Shown here in pieces: positions 26,438 through 35,355 of a stretch of 64,000 nt of DNA (its first letter is position 1; each line of letters starts with the position of its first letter). Both the position numbers and the translations under genes were made by a program. Below the pieces are notes generated by a model, which searched no databases, was not told the origin of the DNA, and saw only the letters and a list, made by a program, of their open reading frames with translations. Origin of the DNA: AWTP1-13 sp963840445 (GTDB taxonomy: Bacteria; Pseudomonadota; Alphaproteobacteria; Rhizobiales; Hyphomicrobiaceae); the NCBI GenBank assembly GCA_963840445.1, contig CAWIZC010000001.1, positions 1 to 64,000 of the forward strand. Direction: 5' to 3'.

Positions 26438-27225
26438 TGGTGGCTCAGGGCATCAGCATCCGCGGCGTGCGCAAAGTATTCGGCGGCGAAGCCGCCGGTA
26501 CGGTCGCGCTGGAGCGGGTCGATCTCGATATCGCGGCCGGCGAGTTCGTATCGGTTGTGGGTCCATCGGGCTGCGGAAAGTCCACCCTGCTGCGGTTGAT
26601 CGCTGGACTGATCCCCGCCAGCGCCGGTGAACTCTCAGTGTTGGACCGGCAAGTGCGCGACCCCATTGTCGACTGCGGCATCGTCTTCCAGCAGCCCATC
26701 CTGCTCGAATGGCGCACGGTTCTGGAGAACGTGCTCTTCAACATCGACATGCGGGGCCTCGACTCCACAGCCTACCGGCCGCAGGCCCTGCAACTGCTGG
26801 AGGCCGTCGGCCTGCGCGATTTCGCCGAGAAGCGCCCCTACGAGCTGTCGGGCGGCATGAAACAGCGTGTGGCCATCGCCCGCGCTCTGGTGCACGAGCC
26901 GCCGCTTCTCATGATGGACGAGCCGTTCGGCGCGCTCGATGCGCTGACGCGCGAGCAGATGCGCCTCGATCTTGAGCATCTATGGCTCAAAACGAAAAAG
27001 ACAGTGCTGTTCATCACGCACTCGATCGACGAGGCGGTTCTCCTGTCCGACCGCGTGGTGGTGATGTCGCCGCGGCCGGGCCGGATCGAAACTATGCTCA
27101 AGATTGATCTGCCGCGCCCGCGCGGACTGGCAGCGCGCAAGGACGCGCGCTTCGCCTCCGTAGCGGAGTTGATCACCGAAATCTTCCTGGCCCATGGGGT
27201 CTTGAGCCGGAGCGTGCCAGCATGA
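26434..27225 (+). CDS. ABC ATPase, NitT/TauT (SsuB/TauB) type
   Basis: A 263-residue ATPase: Walker A VGPSGCGKSTLL, Q-loop GIVFQQPILLEW, signature YELSGGMKQRVAIARAL, Walker B LLMMDEPFGALD, and H-loop LFITHSIDEAVLLSD. The closing region SPRPGRIETMLKIDLPRPRG is typical of the nitrate/sulfonate branch. ATG overlaps iclR's stop; its own stop overlaps the SIS gene start (ATGA). It presumably powers the permease and binding protein of the divergent operon. Confidence 0.93.
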   Translation: MMVAQGISIRGVRKVFGGEAAGTVALERVDLDIAAGEFVSVVGPSGCGKSTLLRLIAGLIPASAGELSVLDRQVRDPIVDCGIVFQQPILLEWRTVLENVLFNIDMRGLDSTAYRPQALQLLEAVGLRDFAEKRPYELSGGMKQRVAIARALVHEPPLLMMDEPFGALDALTREQMRLDLEHLWLKTKKTVLFITHSIDEAVLLSDRVVVMSPRPGRIETMLKIDLPRPRGLAARKDARFASVAELITEIFLAHGVLSRSVPA

Positions 27226-27767
27226 CGACGACCAGTCAGCGCCTCGAGGCGGTTCTCGACGAAATGCGGGGCGTGTTCGCGCGCATGGACGCCGACGCCG
27301 TGCCGCAGCTGGCAGGCTCAATCCTCGCCGCCAGGCGCATCTTTCTCTATGGGGCCGGCCGGACCGGTCTTGTCCTGCAGGCCTTTGCCATGCGTCTCGC
27401 CCACCTGGGCCTCGATGCGCACTATGTCGGTCAGCTGGCTGCTCCGCCGGCCGCGAGCGGCGACCTGTTCGTGGTTGCCCTGGCCGTTGGCACGCTGCCG
27501 ACCGGCGATGCTCTGGCCAGTTCCGCCAGGGCGGTCGCAGCCAAGGTCGCCGTGATCTCGGCCCGGCCGCAAAGGGTTGTCGGCGCCGACCTCGTAGTGC
27601 ATCTGCCGGCTCAAATCATGGCCGATCCCATGACCAGCGTGCTGCCACTCGGCAGTCCGTTCGAGCTGGCCTTGTCGTTGTTGTGCGATTTGACCGTGGC
27701 CGAGCTCATGTTGCGCCTCGGCCGCAGCAACGAAGACCTCGCTGCGCGCCACACCAATCTTCTCTGA
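27222..27767 (+). CDS. SIS-domain sugar isomerase, 6-phospho-3-hexuloisomerase-like
   Basis: A 181-residue SIS protein. It has RRIFLYGAGRTGLVLQAFAM (phosphosugar-binding loop), MRLAHLGLDAHYVGQLAAPP and LFVVALAVGTLPTGDALASS. The sequence PLGSPFELALSLLCDL near the end matches HxlB-like enzymes of the ribulose-monophosphate pathway. The usual SGSGET loop is replaced by AVGTLPT, so the exact sugar phosphate is doubtful. It is coupled to the ATPase by ATGA and thus belongs to the importer locus. Confidence 0.8.
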   Translation: MTTTSQRLEAVLDEMRGVFARMDADAVPQLAGSILAARRIFLYGAGRTGLVLQAFAMRLAHLGLDAHYVGQLAAPPAASGDLFVVALAVGTLPTGDALASSARAVAAKVAVISARPQRVVGADLVVHLPAQIMADPMTSVLPLGSPFELALSLLCDLTVAELMLRLGRSNEDLAARHTNLL

Positions 27768-27910
27768 TGCGAACTGACGGCGCATCGGTCCACTCTTGAC
27801 GGCCGCCCAAGACGTGAGGGCGCCCGCTGTCATGCCCTGCACCATGAACAGTGACGCCGTCTTGGTGATGCAGAAAGGGGCGCACTTTCTGAGGCCCTCA
27901 GCCGTTGAGC

Positions 27911-27920
27911 GAGTGGTCCA
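27911..27920. repeat. GAGTGGTCCA, possible IS end, copy 1
   Basis: The ten bases GAGTGGTCCA also occur in the same orientation at 32100-32109, next to an IS3-type transposase stub. The two copies enclose the ABC operon at 27935-31924. The similarity extends over 26 bases with 20 identities. Confidence 0.4.
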
Positions 27921-27934
27921 CTTTCAAGGCTGGT

Positions 27935-29086
27935 TTAAGCGCCAGCCCAATCCCGCAGCGGGCGTGCGCTTATCCCCGATGCCTCGAGGAGCGTGCACCG
28001 CTCGGGGGGCGCATGCAGAAACGCGGGCTGACCGCTCGTCCTGGGTGGAGCGCCGATCCGGCGGATCACCAGCTCCTGCCCGCCCCACAGGACGTGCACT
28101 TGCGTGACGTCGCCCAGAAACACGAGCCGCATGATCTGCACCGGCCACACGTTGACTTCGCCAGCCGGCCGCTCTGCGGCTAGGCCCAGATGCACCGTGC
28201 GGATGGAAATCATTCCCGCCTGCTCGACGCGCCTACCATGTGTCACACCGTGCACCACCAGGCCATCCTTGGTCCGGATGGCAACGGTGCCCCGGTCAGC
28301 GTCGCTTGCCACGACGTCGCCGGCGACGAGGTTGGCCGAGCCGACGAAGTCAGCGACAAATGCGGTCCTCGGGAAATCGTAGATGTCGGCCGGTGTGCCG
28401 CTCTGCTCGACAGTGCCTGCCCGCATCACGATGACACGGTCGGACATCGCGAGTGCTTCCTCTAGGTCGTGCGTGACGTAGAGCGACGTCACGCCAAGTC
28501 GGCGCTGCAGCTCGCGCAGCTCGATCCTCATTTCGGATCTGAGCTTGGCATCGAGGTTCGATAACGGCTCGTCGAACAGAATCACTGACGGCGAGAACGC
28601 GACCGCGCGCGCTAGCGCAACGCGCTGCTGCTGTCCCCCTGACAAAGCTGAAGCATTGCGGTTGGCATACTGGCCCATCTTCACGAGATCGAGCGCGTGC
28701 TTCACCTTTTCGGCCAGGGCCGCGCCGCCTTCCTTGCGCACCCTGAGCCCGTAAGCGACGTTCTCGAATACCGTCATGTGCGGCCAGATGGCGTAGGATT
28801 GGAACACCATCGACATGCCGCGCTGCTCGGTTCTCAAATTAATGCCGGCTGCTCGGTCGTAGACCGGTCGGCCGCCGATCCGGATGGCGCCCGATGTCGG
28901 CGTCTCTAATCCTGCCACGGCACGCAACGTCGACGTCTTCCCGCAGCCCGAGGGACCGAGAAGAGTCAGCTGGTCGCCACCGGCAGCTGCGAAGCTCACA
29001 TTCTCGACCGCTGTGACGCCACCGTAGCGAATGCGCAGGTTCTCGACCTCGATGGTCGGAGCCGCCTTGGGCATCGTTATCGTCAT
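27935..29086 (-). CDS. ABC ATPase, iron(III)/polyamine/2-AEP type
   Basis: A 383-residue ATPase: Walker A LLGPSGCGKTSTL, Q-loop MVFQSYAIWPHMTV, signature SALSGGQQQRVALARAV, Walker B VILFDEPLSNLD and H-loop YVTHDLEEALAMSD. The C-terminal about 120 residues form a TOBE/OB-type regulatory domain. The ATG at 29086 overlaps the permease stop. The class fits with the double-length permease and the family-1 binding protein of the same operon. The stop codon is 15 bases from an IS-end-like sequence. Confidence 0.92.
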   Translation of the reverse strand: MTITMPKAAPTIEVENLRIRYGGVTAVENVSFAAAGGDQLTLLGPSGCGKTSTLRAVAGLETPTSGAIRIGGRPVYDRAAGINLRTEQRGMSMVFQSYAIWPHMTVFENVAYGLRVRKEGGAALAEKVKHALDLVKMGQYANRNASALSGGQQQRVALARAVAFSPSVILFDEPLSNLDAKLRSEMRIELRELQRRLGVTSLYVTHDLEEALAMSDRVIVMRAGTVEQSGTPADIYDFPRTAFVADFVGSANLVAGDVVASDADRGTVAIRTKDGLVVHGVTHGRRVEQAGMISIRTVHLGLAAERPAGEVNVWPVQIMRLVFLGDVTQVHVLWGGQELVIRRIGAPPRTSGQPAFLHAPPERCTLLEASGISARPLRDWAGA

Positions 29087-30822
29087 TGCGCCGAGGCCCC
29101 GTGATGCGCCAATCGGCGCGTAAACAGTCCGAATACGACCATCGTCGCGGTGATGACGACAGTCTGGATGAGGGCCATCGCCGCGGTTAGCTCGGAGCTC
29201 GACGAGAACCAAGCCTCCACAATCGCCGGCGTCATGACCTTGCTGTCAGGTCCCATCAGCAGAATGGACGCGCCAAGCTCCCGCACACTTGCCACGAAAA
29301 TCAGCAGCCACGCAGCCAGCAGCCCAGGGCGCAACAGCGGTGCGGTTATGGTGCGCATCCGGTACCACCACGACGCCCCACAGACCTGGCCGCACTCATC
29401 GAGGCTCTTGTCGAGCTGCAGAACGACGCCCGAGATGGTGCGCACGCCGAGCGGCATGAACACGGTCAGGTACGCGATCAACAGCACCCAAAAGGTCCCG
29501 TAGATCGGCAAAGGAAAAACTAGCCAGGCCCACATCATGCCGAAGCCGAAGACGATACGCGGCACCGCCTGCGGAAACATGGCGAGATATTCGAGCGCAC
29601 CGCGCCCGGGCAGCCGACTGCGCAGAATGATCCACGACAGCAACCCCGTCATGATCACCCCGAGCGTTGCTGTTACGAGTGCGAGCATGACGCTGTTGAG
29701 CATCGCCGTGCGCACAGCGTTGATGGACAACGCCTGCCTGAAGTGGTCGAGCGTGAAATTGGATGTCGCCGGGAAGGCGACCGCGAGCTTTTGCACAGCG
29801 GCGAAGAGAAGCGTCGCCACTGGCAGGACGGCGGAGGCCAGCACGTACAGGACCACCACGCCGAACAGCACCCAGCGTAGCGGTCCCATGTCCATGACGC
29901 GCGGCCGAAACGCCTTGCCGCTTACCGTCACAAAGCTGTTGCGCGAGGTCAGCCAGCGGTAGAGCCAGAGCATCGCGAACATCACGGCGAACAGCGACGC
30001 CCCCATGGCGGCGGCAAGCCCAATGCGGGGCGGATACTGCGACACAAAGTGGTAGATGGCCGTGGTGATCACGTAGAAGCGCGCGGGCGTGCCGAGCACG
30101 AGCGCGACGGAGAACGATCCCAGCATCTCCGCGAACACAAAAATCGCTGCCCCAAGCACGCCAGGCGCAACTAGCGGCAGCGTGATCCGCCACATCGTTC
30201 GCCATCGGCTGCCACCCATGACCGCTGAAGCCTCCTCCAGGGCAGGATCCATGGACTGCATAACAGCGCTGATCATGACGTAGGCGACCGAGCCTTCGAA
30301 CAGCGCCATTACCCATGCGATGCCCATCGGCGACGTGATGTCGATCAGGGCCTCGGTGCCTACGAACTTGCGCCAGATCTGATTGACAAAGCCGCTCTCC
30401 GGCGCCCCGAGGAGGCTCCACGCAAGTGCGCCGAGCAGCGGCGTGACGTAGTAGGGCACGGTCATCAGTTGATCGAGCGCGCGCTTGAAGGGCACGTTGG
30501 TGCGCGTAAGGATCCAGGCGCTGACGAAGCCGAACATCAGCGCCAGCAGGGTGGCCGCGCAGGTCACGACCAACGTGTTCCATAGCACCATCGGGTAGTC
30601 GAGTAGCTTGGCGAAGTTCGCAATGCCGTAAGCAGTGGGCGGGCGTGTGTCAGGAAGCCCGATGTCGAGTGCCGCCTGAACCAGGTAGAACATCGGATAG
30701 AGCACGAGCACTGCGGCCATGGCGACGGTCGTCGCCATGGCCACCGTCTCCACTATCCGCTTGCGCGCGCTAGTATCGGCGAGATCGAGGTGCGCATCTC
30801 TGCCCACGACTGTCGACGCCAT
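29083..30822 (-). CDS. ABC permease, double-length FbpB type
   Basis: A 579-residue membrane protein with two fused permease domains, as in iron(III) (FbpB/SfuB) and related importers. About twelve spans are visible. The first coupling loop is EEASAVMGGSRWRTMWRITL, the second DECGQVCGASWWYRMRTITA, each in the EAA position. The ATG at 30822 follows the binding-protein stop by four bases. It forms one operon with the SBP and ATPase. Confidence 0.91.
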   Translation of the reverse strand: MASTVVGRDAHLDLADTSARKRIVETVAMATTVAMAAVLVLYPMFYLVQAALDIGLPDTRPPTAYGIANFAKLLDYPMVLWNTLVVTCAATLLALMFGFVSAWILTRTNVPFKRALDQLMTVPYYVTPLLGALAWSLLGAPESGFVNQIWRKFVGTEALIDITSPMGIAWVMALFEGSVAYVMISAVMQSMDPALEEASAVMGGSRWRTMWRITLPLVAPGVLGAAIFVFAEMLGSFSVALVLGTPARFYVITTAIYHFVSQYPPRIGLAAAMGASLFAVMFAMLWLYRWLTSRNSFVTVSGKAFRPRVMDMGPLRWVLFGVVVLYVLASAVLPVATLLFAAVQKLAVAFPATSNFTLDHFRQALSINAVRTAMLNSVMLALVTATLGVIMTGLLSWIILRSRLPGRGALEYLAMFPQAVPRIVFGFGMMWAWLVFPLPIYGTFWVLLIAYLTVFMPLGVRTISGVVLQLDKSLDECGQVCGASWWYRMRTITAPLLRPGLLAAWLLIFVASVRELGASILLMGPDSKVMTPAIVEAWFSSSSELTAAMALIQTVVITATMVVFGLFTRRLAHHGASAQ

Positions 30823-30826
30823 AGCG

Positions 30827-31924
30827 TCACAGACCGAGCATCGCGTTCCATTCCTTGTTGAAGGCGTCGCGCGAGGCGATGAAGGCGTCCATCTCCTTGG
30901 TGGGGGACAGCAGCTTGTAGTCGGCGAGACGCTTGCCACCCGGCATCGGTGGCGCGTCCTTCCGCACGGAACCGTAATATAGGTACGGGTTGCTCTGTTG
31001 GTGATTCTGCCCGCGCAGCGACATCTGCCAGTCGATGAACAGGCGTGCCGCCTCCGGGCTCGAACCACGGTCCGCGACGCCGCACAACAGCGGGCTCGCC
31101 GGAAGGCCGTCGGCGGGTGCTACGAACTCCACCGGCGCACCTTTGTCCTTGACGAGCAGGTAGCCCGCGTACTCGGCCAACACGCAGATGCGGTCGTCGC
31201 CCTTGGCTAGGCGCTCGAACTGCTGAGCGCGCGAATCGAACCCGCGCGGTTTCAGCTTCGCGAACTCGCCCCAGAACTTGTCGCCATAGAGCTTGCGCAA
31301 TTCGTACCATTGCACGAATTGGGTGCCCGAGTTTGACATCTTGACGTTGGCGCCATTGGCCCAGACTGGCTTGAGGATATCCTTCCATTCCTTCGGCGCG
31401 TCCTCGGGCTTAACCTTCTCGGCGTTGTAGGCAAGGCCGACAAATGTCACTCCGACCCAGAAGTAGTCGCCGACCGGTTCGCTCAGGTGCTCCGCCGCGT
31501 AGAACTCGCTCTGAGGAGAAACATAGCGGGAATAACCGCCGCGCTTTTGGAAATCGAGGGCGGTGGCTGGCTCCGAGAACTGGATCACGTCGGCGCCGAA
31601 CTTGTTGGCGGAGCGCTCAGCGATTGTCCGCGTGAACAGCGTGCTGTTCTGCGCGCGGACGTACTTGCCCTTGATCTTGGGGAAGTCCTTGTTGAACGCG
31701 TCGAGTATCCCGGCAATCGCCGGCTCGCTGTCGTGGCTGTAGAAAGTGAATTCCCCTTCCGCCTCAGCCTTGGCGATATCGGCAGCGGTGTTGAAGTCGT
31801 GCACCTTGGTCACTGGCCTCCCCTGAGCGGCAAGCCGGTCGCTCATAAGCGCGCTGGCAAGAGGCATGGCGGCCACGGAAAGACCGCCTTTGAGCAAGCT
31901 GCGGCGGGTCGAGTGCTTAAGCAT
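30827..31924 (-). CDS. ABC substrate-binding protein, family 1 (iron/polyamine type)
   Basis: A 365-residue exported protein. The N-terminus KHSTRRSLLKGGLSVAAMPL has a Tat-like double Arg with a hydrophobic core, so Tat export is possible. The mature part shows EGEFTFYSHDSEPAIAGILD, FGADVIQFSEPATALDFQKR and WKDILKPVWANGANVKMSNS, the fold of iron(III)- and 2-aminoethylphosphonate-type SBPs. It is the first gene of the leftward SBP-permease-ATPase operon. The tyrosines needed for iron binding cannot be judged by eye. Confidence 0.89.
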   Translation of the reverse strand: MLKHSTRRSLLKGGLSVAAMPLASALMSDRLAAQGRPVTKVHDFNTAADIAKAEAEGEFTFYSHDSEPAIAGILDAFNKDFPKIKGKYVRAQNSTLFTRTIAERSANKFGADVIQFSEPATALDFQKRGGYSRYVSPQSEFYAAEHLSEPVGDYFWVGVTFVGLAYNAEKVKPEDAPKEWKDILKPVWANGANVKMSNSGTQFVQWYELRKLYGDKFWGEFAKLKPRGFDSRAQQFERLAKGDDRICVLAEYAGYLLVKDKGAPVEFVAPADGLPASPLLCGVADRGSSPEAARLFIDWQMSLRGQNHQQSNPYLYYGSVRKDAPPMPGGKRLADYKLLSPTKEMDAFIASRDAFNKEWNAMLGL

Positions 31925-32099
31925 GGCGTTTCTCCCTGATGTTATTTCGTTTTTGAATTCTTACTAAGCTGGCGGCCCAATCGTCCGCCATCAGCACGGG
32001 TCCTTCCCGATCAAAGCGGCAAAGTCGCTCCCCAACCTTGGCGCAGCGATTGGCTGACCGCCGTGGTCCATTCCATGCATTCAGTCGGCGGCCGGTACT

Positions 32100-32109
32100 G
32101 AGTGGTCCA
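32100..32109. repeat. GAGTGGTCCA, possible IS end, copy 2
   Basis: Second copy of the ten-base sequence found at 27911-27920. It stands ten bases beyond the stop of the transposase stub, where the right end of an IS3-type element would lie. Confidence 0.45.
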
Positions 32110-32118
32110 GTTCGAATG

Positions 32119-32273
32119 TTAGTTTAGCTCCGGGCTCGACGCCATGCCCGGCTGAACAACTGGCGAGGCCGGCCATCCCACGATCTCCGGAGCCGGTGGT
32201 TTGTAGCCGAGCAAACAATGCGACCGCACACGATTGTAGTGCTGGTGCCAGCACTTGATGTTAGCGCGCCAGC
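32119..32273 (-). pseudogene. IS3-type transposase (integrase core) C-terminal stub
   Basis: The frame WRANIKCWHQHYNRVRSHCL then LGYKPPAPEIVGWP, ending at a TAA at 32119, is the C-terminal end of the DDE integrase core; functional copies read YNTVRPHSSLGYRPPAP. A TAG lies just upstream and no catalytic DDE residues remain. The sequence after the stop (TTCGAACTGGACCACTC on this strand) looks like the non-coding end of such an element. It lies between the ABC operon and the Rieske gene. Confidence 0.75.
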
Positions 32274-32304
32274 ACTAGCCGCCAACTCTTCCAGCATTCC
32301 TGAT

Positions 32305-32722
32305 CTATTTCGTCTGAATTACGACGTAGATGTCCTCGATCGTCACGGGGAAGGTTTCCGCAACGTAGGGACCCTCGACGAGCGTGGCACCCAGCTCGGC
32401 CGACACCGTGTAGTTCATCAGCCGTAGCCGCTTGGGGTCGCACCAAGACCGGCCCGTGCGCACATCGAACTCCCAGCCATGCCATGGGCACCGCAAAATC
32501 TCGCCGCGGCCGCTGATAGACGTACTTGCCGGGCTCCGGCGACGACACCACGCCCGACAGCGTGCCGCGCGACAAACTTCCGCCCTTGTGCGGGCATCTG
32601 TCGGACAGCGCGAATAGCTCGTCGTTCACGTTGAGCACGACAATGTCGCGCCCGGCCACGTGCACGAGCCTGCGCGTGCCCGCCGGAATGTCTGAAAGCC
32701 TGGCAACGACGTGCCTCGGCAT
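32305..32722 (-). CDS. Rieske [2Fe-2S] ferredoxin-like protein (frameshifted)
   Basis: A small electron-transfer protein. The N-terminal frame gives VHVAGRDIVVLNVNDELFAL and the first ligand pair in DRCPHKGGSL. An extra C at about 32,510 breaks the frame; corrected it reads EILRCPWHGWEFDVRTGRSW with the second pair C-x2-H. Joined length is about 138 residues. The ATG overlaps the amidohydrolase stop (TGATG), so it is the last gene of a leftward operon. Such ferredoxins feed oxygenases, but no oxygenase alpha subunit lies directly beside it; one is found at 41-42 kb. Confidence 0.86.
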
Positions 32723-33849
32723 CAGCCTAGCCGGTACACGGAGCGCGCGTTTCGCGTAAGAACTTGCTCGAAGCGCTCGCGCGGTGTACCGGCCGGAAAG
32801 GTACGGAAGGGATCGTCGAAATCCCAGTGCGGATAGTCGGACGCGAACAGGATGCGGTCCCAGCCGATCCATTCGAGGGTGTCAAACAGGTGGCGACGGT
32901 TATCTGGTTCCTCCATCGGTTGTGAGGTTACCCAGATGTGCTCGCGGATGTACTCCGACGGCCGCCGTTTCAGGTGCGGAACCTCGCTGCGATTGCGTTC
33001 GAACAGCTTGTCCAGCCGCCACGTCAGCGCCGGCAACCAGCCGAAGCCGCCCTCGACGATCACCACCTTCAGGCGCGGAAATCGTTCGAACACACCCTCG
33101 ATGACCAAACTCGTGACCACCGTCTGGCACGAGGTAGAGTGTCCGGAGCTTTCCTCGACGTAGTAGGAGGGCCAGCCAACGCCCGTAAAGGGATGGCCGC
33201 TGGAGCCGAACACGTGCAGCGCCACAGGAAGAGCATGGCGCTCAGCAGCCGCGTAGATCGGCCAATAGCGCCGATTTCCCGCCGGCTCGCCCGTCCGCGT
33301 CAGCATGAAGACCTGTGCGTATGCGGGATCGTCGACGCACCGCTCGATCTCGCGTACAGAGGCCTCGGCGTCCTCGTAGGGCACCACGATACCGGCCTTC
33401 AGCCGCGGTTCGGGTCGTGCAAAGAAATCGCGCTGCCAGTCGTTAACGGCTGATGTCATGGCCGCGGAGAAAGCCACATTTATCTCGCTCTGGCCACTCA
33501 TCCCGAGCGGGCCAAGCATGCCGTACTCGACGCCGTAGGCATCGAGATACTGCGACCGGATCAGGTCCAAGTTCGAGCCCGGAGGGCTCCCATCATCCGG
33601 CCAAGCGTCGCGCCGGCAGGCACGCGGTGCCGATTTCGGATAGGGCTCGATCTGCATGCCGCTGCGCTTGCGCGAGCCATATGTCTGCAGATGTTCCCAC
33701 CAATCCGCCGACAGATAGGGCTTCAGATCGCCGATCGAGCGGAGTGCAGGGTGCACGTCGCCGTCTATGATCTTGAACCGAATCTCCGCGGTCGCAGGAC
33801 CCTCGCGGTTGCCTTCGACATCAGCCGTCAGGGGTGCATCGAGCATCAT
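32722..33849 (-). CDS. Amidohydrolase family 2 protein
   Basis: A 375-residue metal-dependent hydrolase or decarboxylase of the ACMSD-like branch. Seen are the N-terminal metal site FKIIDGDVHPAL (D-x-H), ALPVALHVFGSSGHPF (metal His), VVIVEGGFGWLPALTWRLDK, and FASDYPHWDFDDPF (metal Asp and His). Family members decarboxylate or hydrolyse aromatic and related acids. The start overlaps the preceding amidohydrolase stop and its stop overlaps the Rieske gene, so three genes are translationally coupled. Confidence 0.88.
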   Translation of the reverse strand: MMLDAPLTADVEGNREGPATAEIRFKIIDGDVHPALRSIGDLKPYLSADWWEHLQTYGSRKRSGMQIEPYPKSAPRACRRDAWPDDGSPPGSNLDLIRSQYLDAYGVEYGMLGPLGMSGQSEINVAFSAAMTSAVNDWQRDFFARPEPRLKAGIVVPYEDAEASVREIERCVDDPAYAQVFMLTRTGEPAGNRRYWPIYAAAERHALPVALHVFGSSGHPFTGVGWPSYYVEESSGHSTSCQTVVTSLVIEGVFERFPRLKVVIVEGGFGWLPALTWRLDKLFERNRSEVPHLKRRPSEYIREHIWVTSQPMEEPDNRRHLFDTLEWIGWDRILFASDYPHWDFDDPFRTFPAGTPRERFEQVLTRNARSVYRLG

Positions 33850-34937
33850 GCGGGCCTCGCCAAGCGAGAATAGGTCGCACGCGGGTTGTCGACCAGGATC
33901 TTCTGCCGCAAGCCAGGCGCAATTCCCGCAGGCAGCATTTCGTCCCCCTCATACTGCCAATGCGGGAAGTCGCTTGCGAACAGCAGCATTTCATCGGACT
34001 GCAGTTGATCCATCACGCGCCCAATTTGCTCTGCTCCGTCTGGTCCGTCAAAGGGCTGGATGGTCAGGCGCACATGATCGCGCACGAACTCCTCCGGCGA
34101 GCGGTCTACCCAGGGCACCTCGTTGCGTACCCCGCGCCACGACTTGGACAGCCGCCACAGATACGGCGGCAGCCAGGTAACCCCAGATTCGATCAGCACG
34201 ACCTTGAGCTTGGGGAACTTCACGAACACTCCTTCGCAGATCAGGCTGCCGAGCTGAGTATGAAACCCGACCGACTGGGCGGCGTAGTCCTCCAACTGAT
34301 AGGTTGGCCATCCCGAGCCCGTAACGGCGTGGTGATAGCTGCTGCCGGCATGGATTCCGACCGCGAAGCCATGCCGCTCGGCCGCCGCGTAGATCGGCCA
34401 GTATCGCGACTTGCCGAGCGGATGCTCGCCCATGGCCAGCAGCAGCACCTGCACGAAGCGCGGATCGCCGGCGCGACGCTCGATCTCCTCAACCGAGCGC
34501 TCGGCAGATTGGATGGGCAGCACGACCGAGCCCTTGAGCCGCGCATCCTTGCTGAGCCACTCGGCGGCCAGCCAGTCATTCAGGGCACGCGCGAACGCGG
34601 CCCCCAGGTTCTCGTCGCGAAACAGCTGCACGGGAAACAAGCTGTTGCAGACCGCGTGCGCGAACTGATGCCGATCAAGGGTTGCTTGCGCCGCCGAGGC
34701 CGGGTCTGCATCGGCCCGGCTCCGGCGCCAATCCGGCCGCATGGTCAGCGGTGCGCCTGCGGGATATGCGATTGACTGCCATGAATCGATGCCGCGCAAC
34801 TCCACGGTTTCGCGCCAGTAGTCGTCCATATAGCGAGCAAGTTCCGCTGGCGTCGGCAGTCGCGGATGCATGTCGCAGTCGATTGCATTCCGAAAGTCGT
34901 CGCTCAGAACCTGTCCTCCGCAGACTTTACCCTGCAC
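33846..34937 (-). CDS. Amidohydrolase family 2 protein, paralogue
   Basis: A 363-residue paralogue of the gene downstream. Matching motifs are AIDCDMHPRLPTP, FAVGIHAGSSYHH, VVLIESGVTWLPPYLWRLSK and FASDFPHWQYEGDEM. Both proteins contain the same KSRYWPIYAAAERH-like block, which points to an old tandem duplication. The pair may form a heteromer or act on successive substrates. First gene of the three-gene coupled set; a 418-base gap separates it from the ThDP enzyme gene. Confidence 0.88.
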   Translation of the reverse strand: MQGKVCGGQVLSDDFRNAIDCDMHPRLPTPAELARYMDDYWRETVELRGIDSWQSIAYPAGAPLTMRPDWRRSRADADPASAAQATLDRHQFAHAVCNSLFPVQLFRDENLGAAFARALNDWLAAEWLSKDARLKGSVVLPIQSAERSVEEIERRAGDPRFVQVLLLAMGEHPLGKSRYWPIYAAAERHGFAVGIHAGSSYHHAVTGSGWPTYQLEDYAAQSVGFHTQLGSLICEGVFVKFPKLKVVLIESGVTWLPPYLWRLSKSWRGVRNEVPWVDRSPEEFVRDHVRLTIQPFDGPDGAEQIGRVMDQLQSDEMLLFASDFPHWQYEGDEMLPAGIAPGLRQKILVDNPRATYSRLARPA

Positions 34938-35355
34938 GCCTCCGACGACAAAATGTGCGCGCTCGCCGCAGGTCGGTCAAGGTTGTAAAGAAGAAGAAAC
35001 TCGCACGTCGGTCAGCTAGGCTGAGACCTTGCTTCTGCGGTGTTATGTTGTCGTGAACATTTGCCGCCCGCCCGCACGCGGCGACCGTCGTCATCGAGAG
35101 GCGAACCAGCTGTGGATGGATAGCGCATGGGAGATTTGCACTTCCGAGCCCAGTCACCAGACTCCAGTCACCAGACTAATGGTCAGGTCCGCAGCAAGTC
35201 TCGTTCGAAGCAGCCTCCCGAATTGGACGTACCGCCCTGCCGCCAATCGACGCGCCCTGGCCGGGTCATAGTCTCACCTAACGCAACCTGCCGACGATCT
35301 TTTTTGGCTTACCGGATCACACCGGCGATGTCGACGCATCGGTCGATGGATAATT
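34938..35355. other. Non-coding gap of about 420 bases
   Basis: No convincing gene, hairpin or repeat was seen on either strand. The leftward amidohydrolase operon must have its promoter here if it is not read through from the ThDP gene. Confidence 0.5.
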
